Positions 32,399 to 33,355 of a DNA stretch of 33,355 nt are shown here, piece by piece. Both the position numbers and the translations under genes were made by a program. Origin of the DNA: Burkholderiales bacterium RIFCSPLOWO2_12_FULL_65_40 (GTDB lineage Bacteria > Pseudomonadota > Gammaproteobacteria > Burkholderiales > Burkholderiaceae_C); the NCBI GenBank assembly GCA_001770955.1, contig MESL01000004.1, forward strand, positions 1-33,355, in the 5' to 3' direction. Under the pieces are notes generated by a model. That model was not told where the DNA came from, made no database searches, and saw only the letters and a list, made by a program, of their open reading frames with translations. Positions within the stretch are counted from its first letter, which is position 1; each line of letters opens with the position of its first letter.

Positions 32399-33355
32399 TT
32401 ATTCATTGCGGCCCAGCGACTGCGCCAGGATGCCCTTGAGTTCGTCGCGCAGTGCCTGCGCTTCGGCTTGCAAGCGGGCGTAGTCGGCCAGCAGCACGTC
32501 GGGGTCGTGGCTGGTTTGTTCGCCGATGTGGGGATTCTTCTGGTCGAGGTTCCAGTTGGCGGCCCGGATGGTGTCGATGCTGACCTTCCAGGCGCGTTCG
32601 TTTTCCACGCGGGCGGCAAAGCCATCGTGCTCGCTGCCCCACCAAGCTTTCTCGGCGTCGAATTCTTCGATGCGGATGGGCTTGGTCTTGTTGTAGTTCT
32701 TCACGCCCGGTGGGTACGGGTGTTCGTAGTACCAGACCGATTGCGTCGCCTGGCCCTTGGTGAAGAACAGCAGGTTGGTCTTGATGCCGGTGTAGGGCGC
32801 AAACACGCCATTGGGCAGGCGCACGATGGTGTGCAGGTTGCACTCGGTCAGCAGTTGCTCTTTGATGCGGCTTTTGACGCCTTCGCCAAACAGGGTGCCG
32901 TCGGGCAGCACCAGTGCGGCGCGGCCGTTGGTTTTGAGGATGTGCTTGATGAGCACCAAAAACAGGTCGGCCGTTTCTTTGGTGCGCACATCGGCGGGGT
33001 AGCCTTGTTCGATGCCCGGCTCTTCCACGCCGCCAAAGGGCGGGTTGGTGAGCACCACGTCCACGCGGTCGGCCTGGGTGTAATCGCGCAGGGGGCGCAC
33101 CAGGGTGTTGTCGTGGCGGATGTTGCTGGGCACTTCGATGCCGTGCAGCAGCAGGTTCGTCACACACAGCATGTGCGGCATCTGCTTTTTCTCGACGCCG
33201 CGAATGCTGTTTTGCAGCACGGCCTCTTGCTCTGCGTTGTGCACCTGCTTGCGCAGGTGCTCAATGGCGCAGACGAGGAAGCCGCCGGTGCCGGTGGCGG
33301 GGTCGAGCACCACCTCGCCCAGTTGCGGGTTGACCATGTCCACCATGAACTGGGT
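32399..33355 (-). CDS. hsdM: Type I restriction-modification DNA methyltransferase subunit (partial, C-terminal part)
   Basis: The frame is open to the window edge and gives 318 residues ending in TAA. It holds the SAM-binding motif VVLDPATGTGGFL and the catalytic N6-adenine motif LTNPPFGG, followed by LVLPDGTLFGEG and IVRLPNGVFAPYTG, which are typical of HsdM. The N-terminal helical domain lies outside the window. HsdM with HsdS methylates adenine at the recognised site and marks self DNA. The natural next gene would be hsdS, but here two toxin-antitoxin genes intervene. hsdR is not in this window and may lie beyond 33355. Confidence 0.95.
   Translation of the reverse strand, partial: TQFMVDMVNPQLGEVVLDPATGTGGFLVCAIEHLRKQVHNAEQEAVLQNSIRGVEKKQMPHMLCVTNLLLHGIEVPSNIRHDNTLVRPLRDYTQADRVDVVLTNPPFGGVEEPGIEQGYPADVRTKETADLFLVLIKHILKTNGRAALVLPDGTLFGEGVKSRIKEQLLTECNLHTIVRLPNGVFAPYTGIKTNLLFFTKGQATQSVWYYEHPYPPGVKNYNKTKPIRIEEFDAEKAWWGSEHDGFAARVENERAWKVSIDTIRAANWNLDQKNPHIGEQTSHDPDVLLADYARLQAEAQALRDELKGILAQSLGRNE

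Noticed and set aside
1..33355. CRISPR arrays, insertion sequences, integrases
   Set aside because: No regularly spaced repeats of 25-40 bp and no transposase or integrase motifs were found on either strand.

Overview
The window looks like a chromosome segment of a GC-rich betaproteobacterium, most likely Comamonadaceae (Acidovorax/Comamonas/Delftia-like). The reasons are the hemC-hemD-hemX-hemY cluster divergent from ppc, the cytochrome b561-YceI-YceI set, the strong G/C preference at third codon positions, and short dispersed palindromes of the type seen between genes in that family. This placement is by recognition and no database search was possible.

Layout. 1-1457: the tail of an unknown gene, then two overlapping lipoprotein genes, one with a FlgO-like domain. 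1588-2817: a lipoprotein resembling spherulation-specific family 4. 2884-4409: a radical SAM/SPASM peptide-maturase-like enzyme with a possible short precursor ORF upstream. 4519-6156: a chemoreceptor. 6241-9039: ppc. 9128-13225: the haem cluster hemCDXY. 13469-15285: cytochrome b561 and two YceI proteins. 15392-16393: an AraC-type regulator, divergent from a tightly coupled five-gene operon (16528-22247) made of a bile-acid:sodium-symporter-family transporter, two SDR oxidoreductases, a secreted cytochrome c/Vgb beta-propeller fusion and an MFS transporter. 22346-26320: valS and galU. 26498-28261: a minus-strand group of a TusA-like protein, a NUDIX hydrolase and cysM.

From the tRNA-Leu gene (28302-28386) onward the content is accessory. 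A two-gene module with a YafO-like toxin lies between two related terminators. It is followed by a minus-strand type I restriction-modification locus in which hsdM (cut by the window end) and hsdS are separated by a nucleotidyltransferase/HEPN toxin-antitoxin pair. No integrase, transposase or CRISPR array was seen.

The feature that joins the window is a family of dispersed palindromes of about 60 bp, with six copies seen. Three fill gaps between convergent genes and two lie between co-directional genes. One lies wholly inside hemD and is translated as part of the enzyme. Another supplies the last residues and stop codon of the AraC regulator. The best candidates for an undescribed system are the radical SAM/SPASM locus, the AraC-controlled five-gene operon, and the HEPN/MNT pair inside the type I RM locus.
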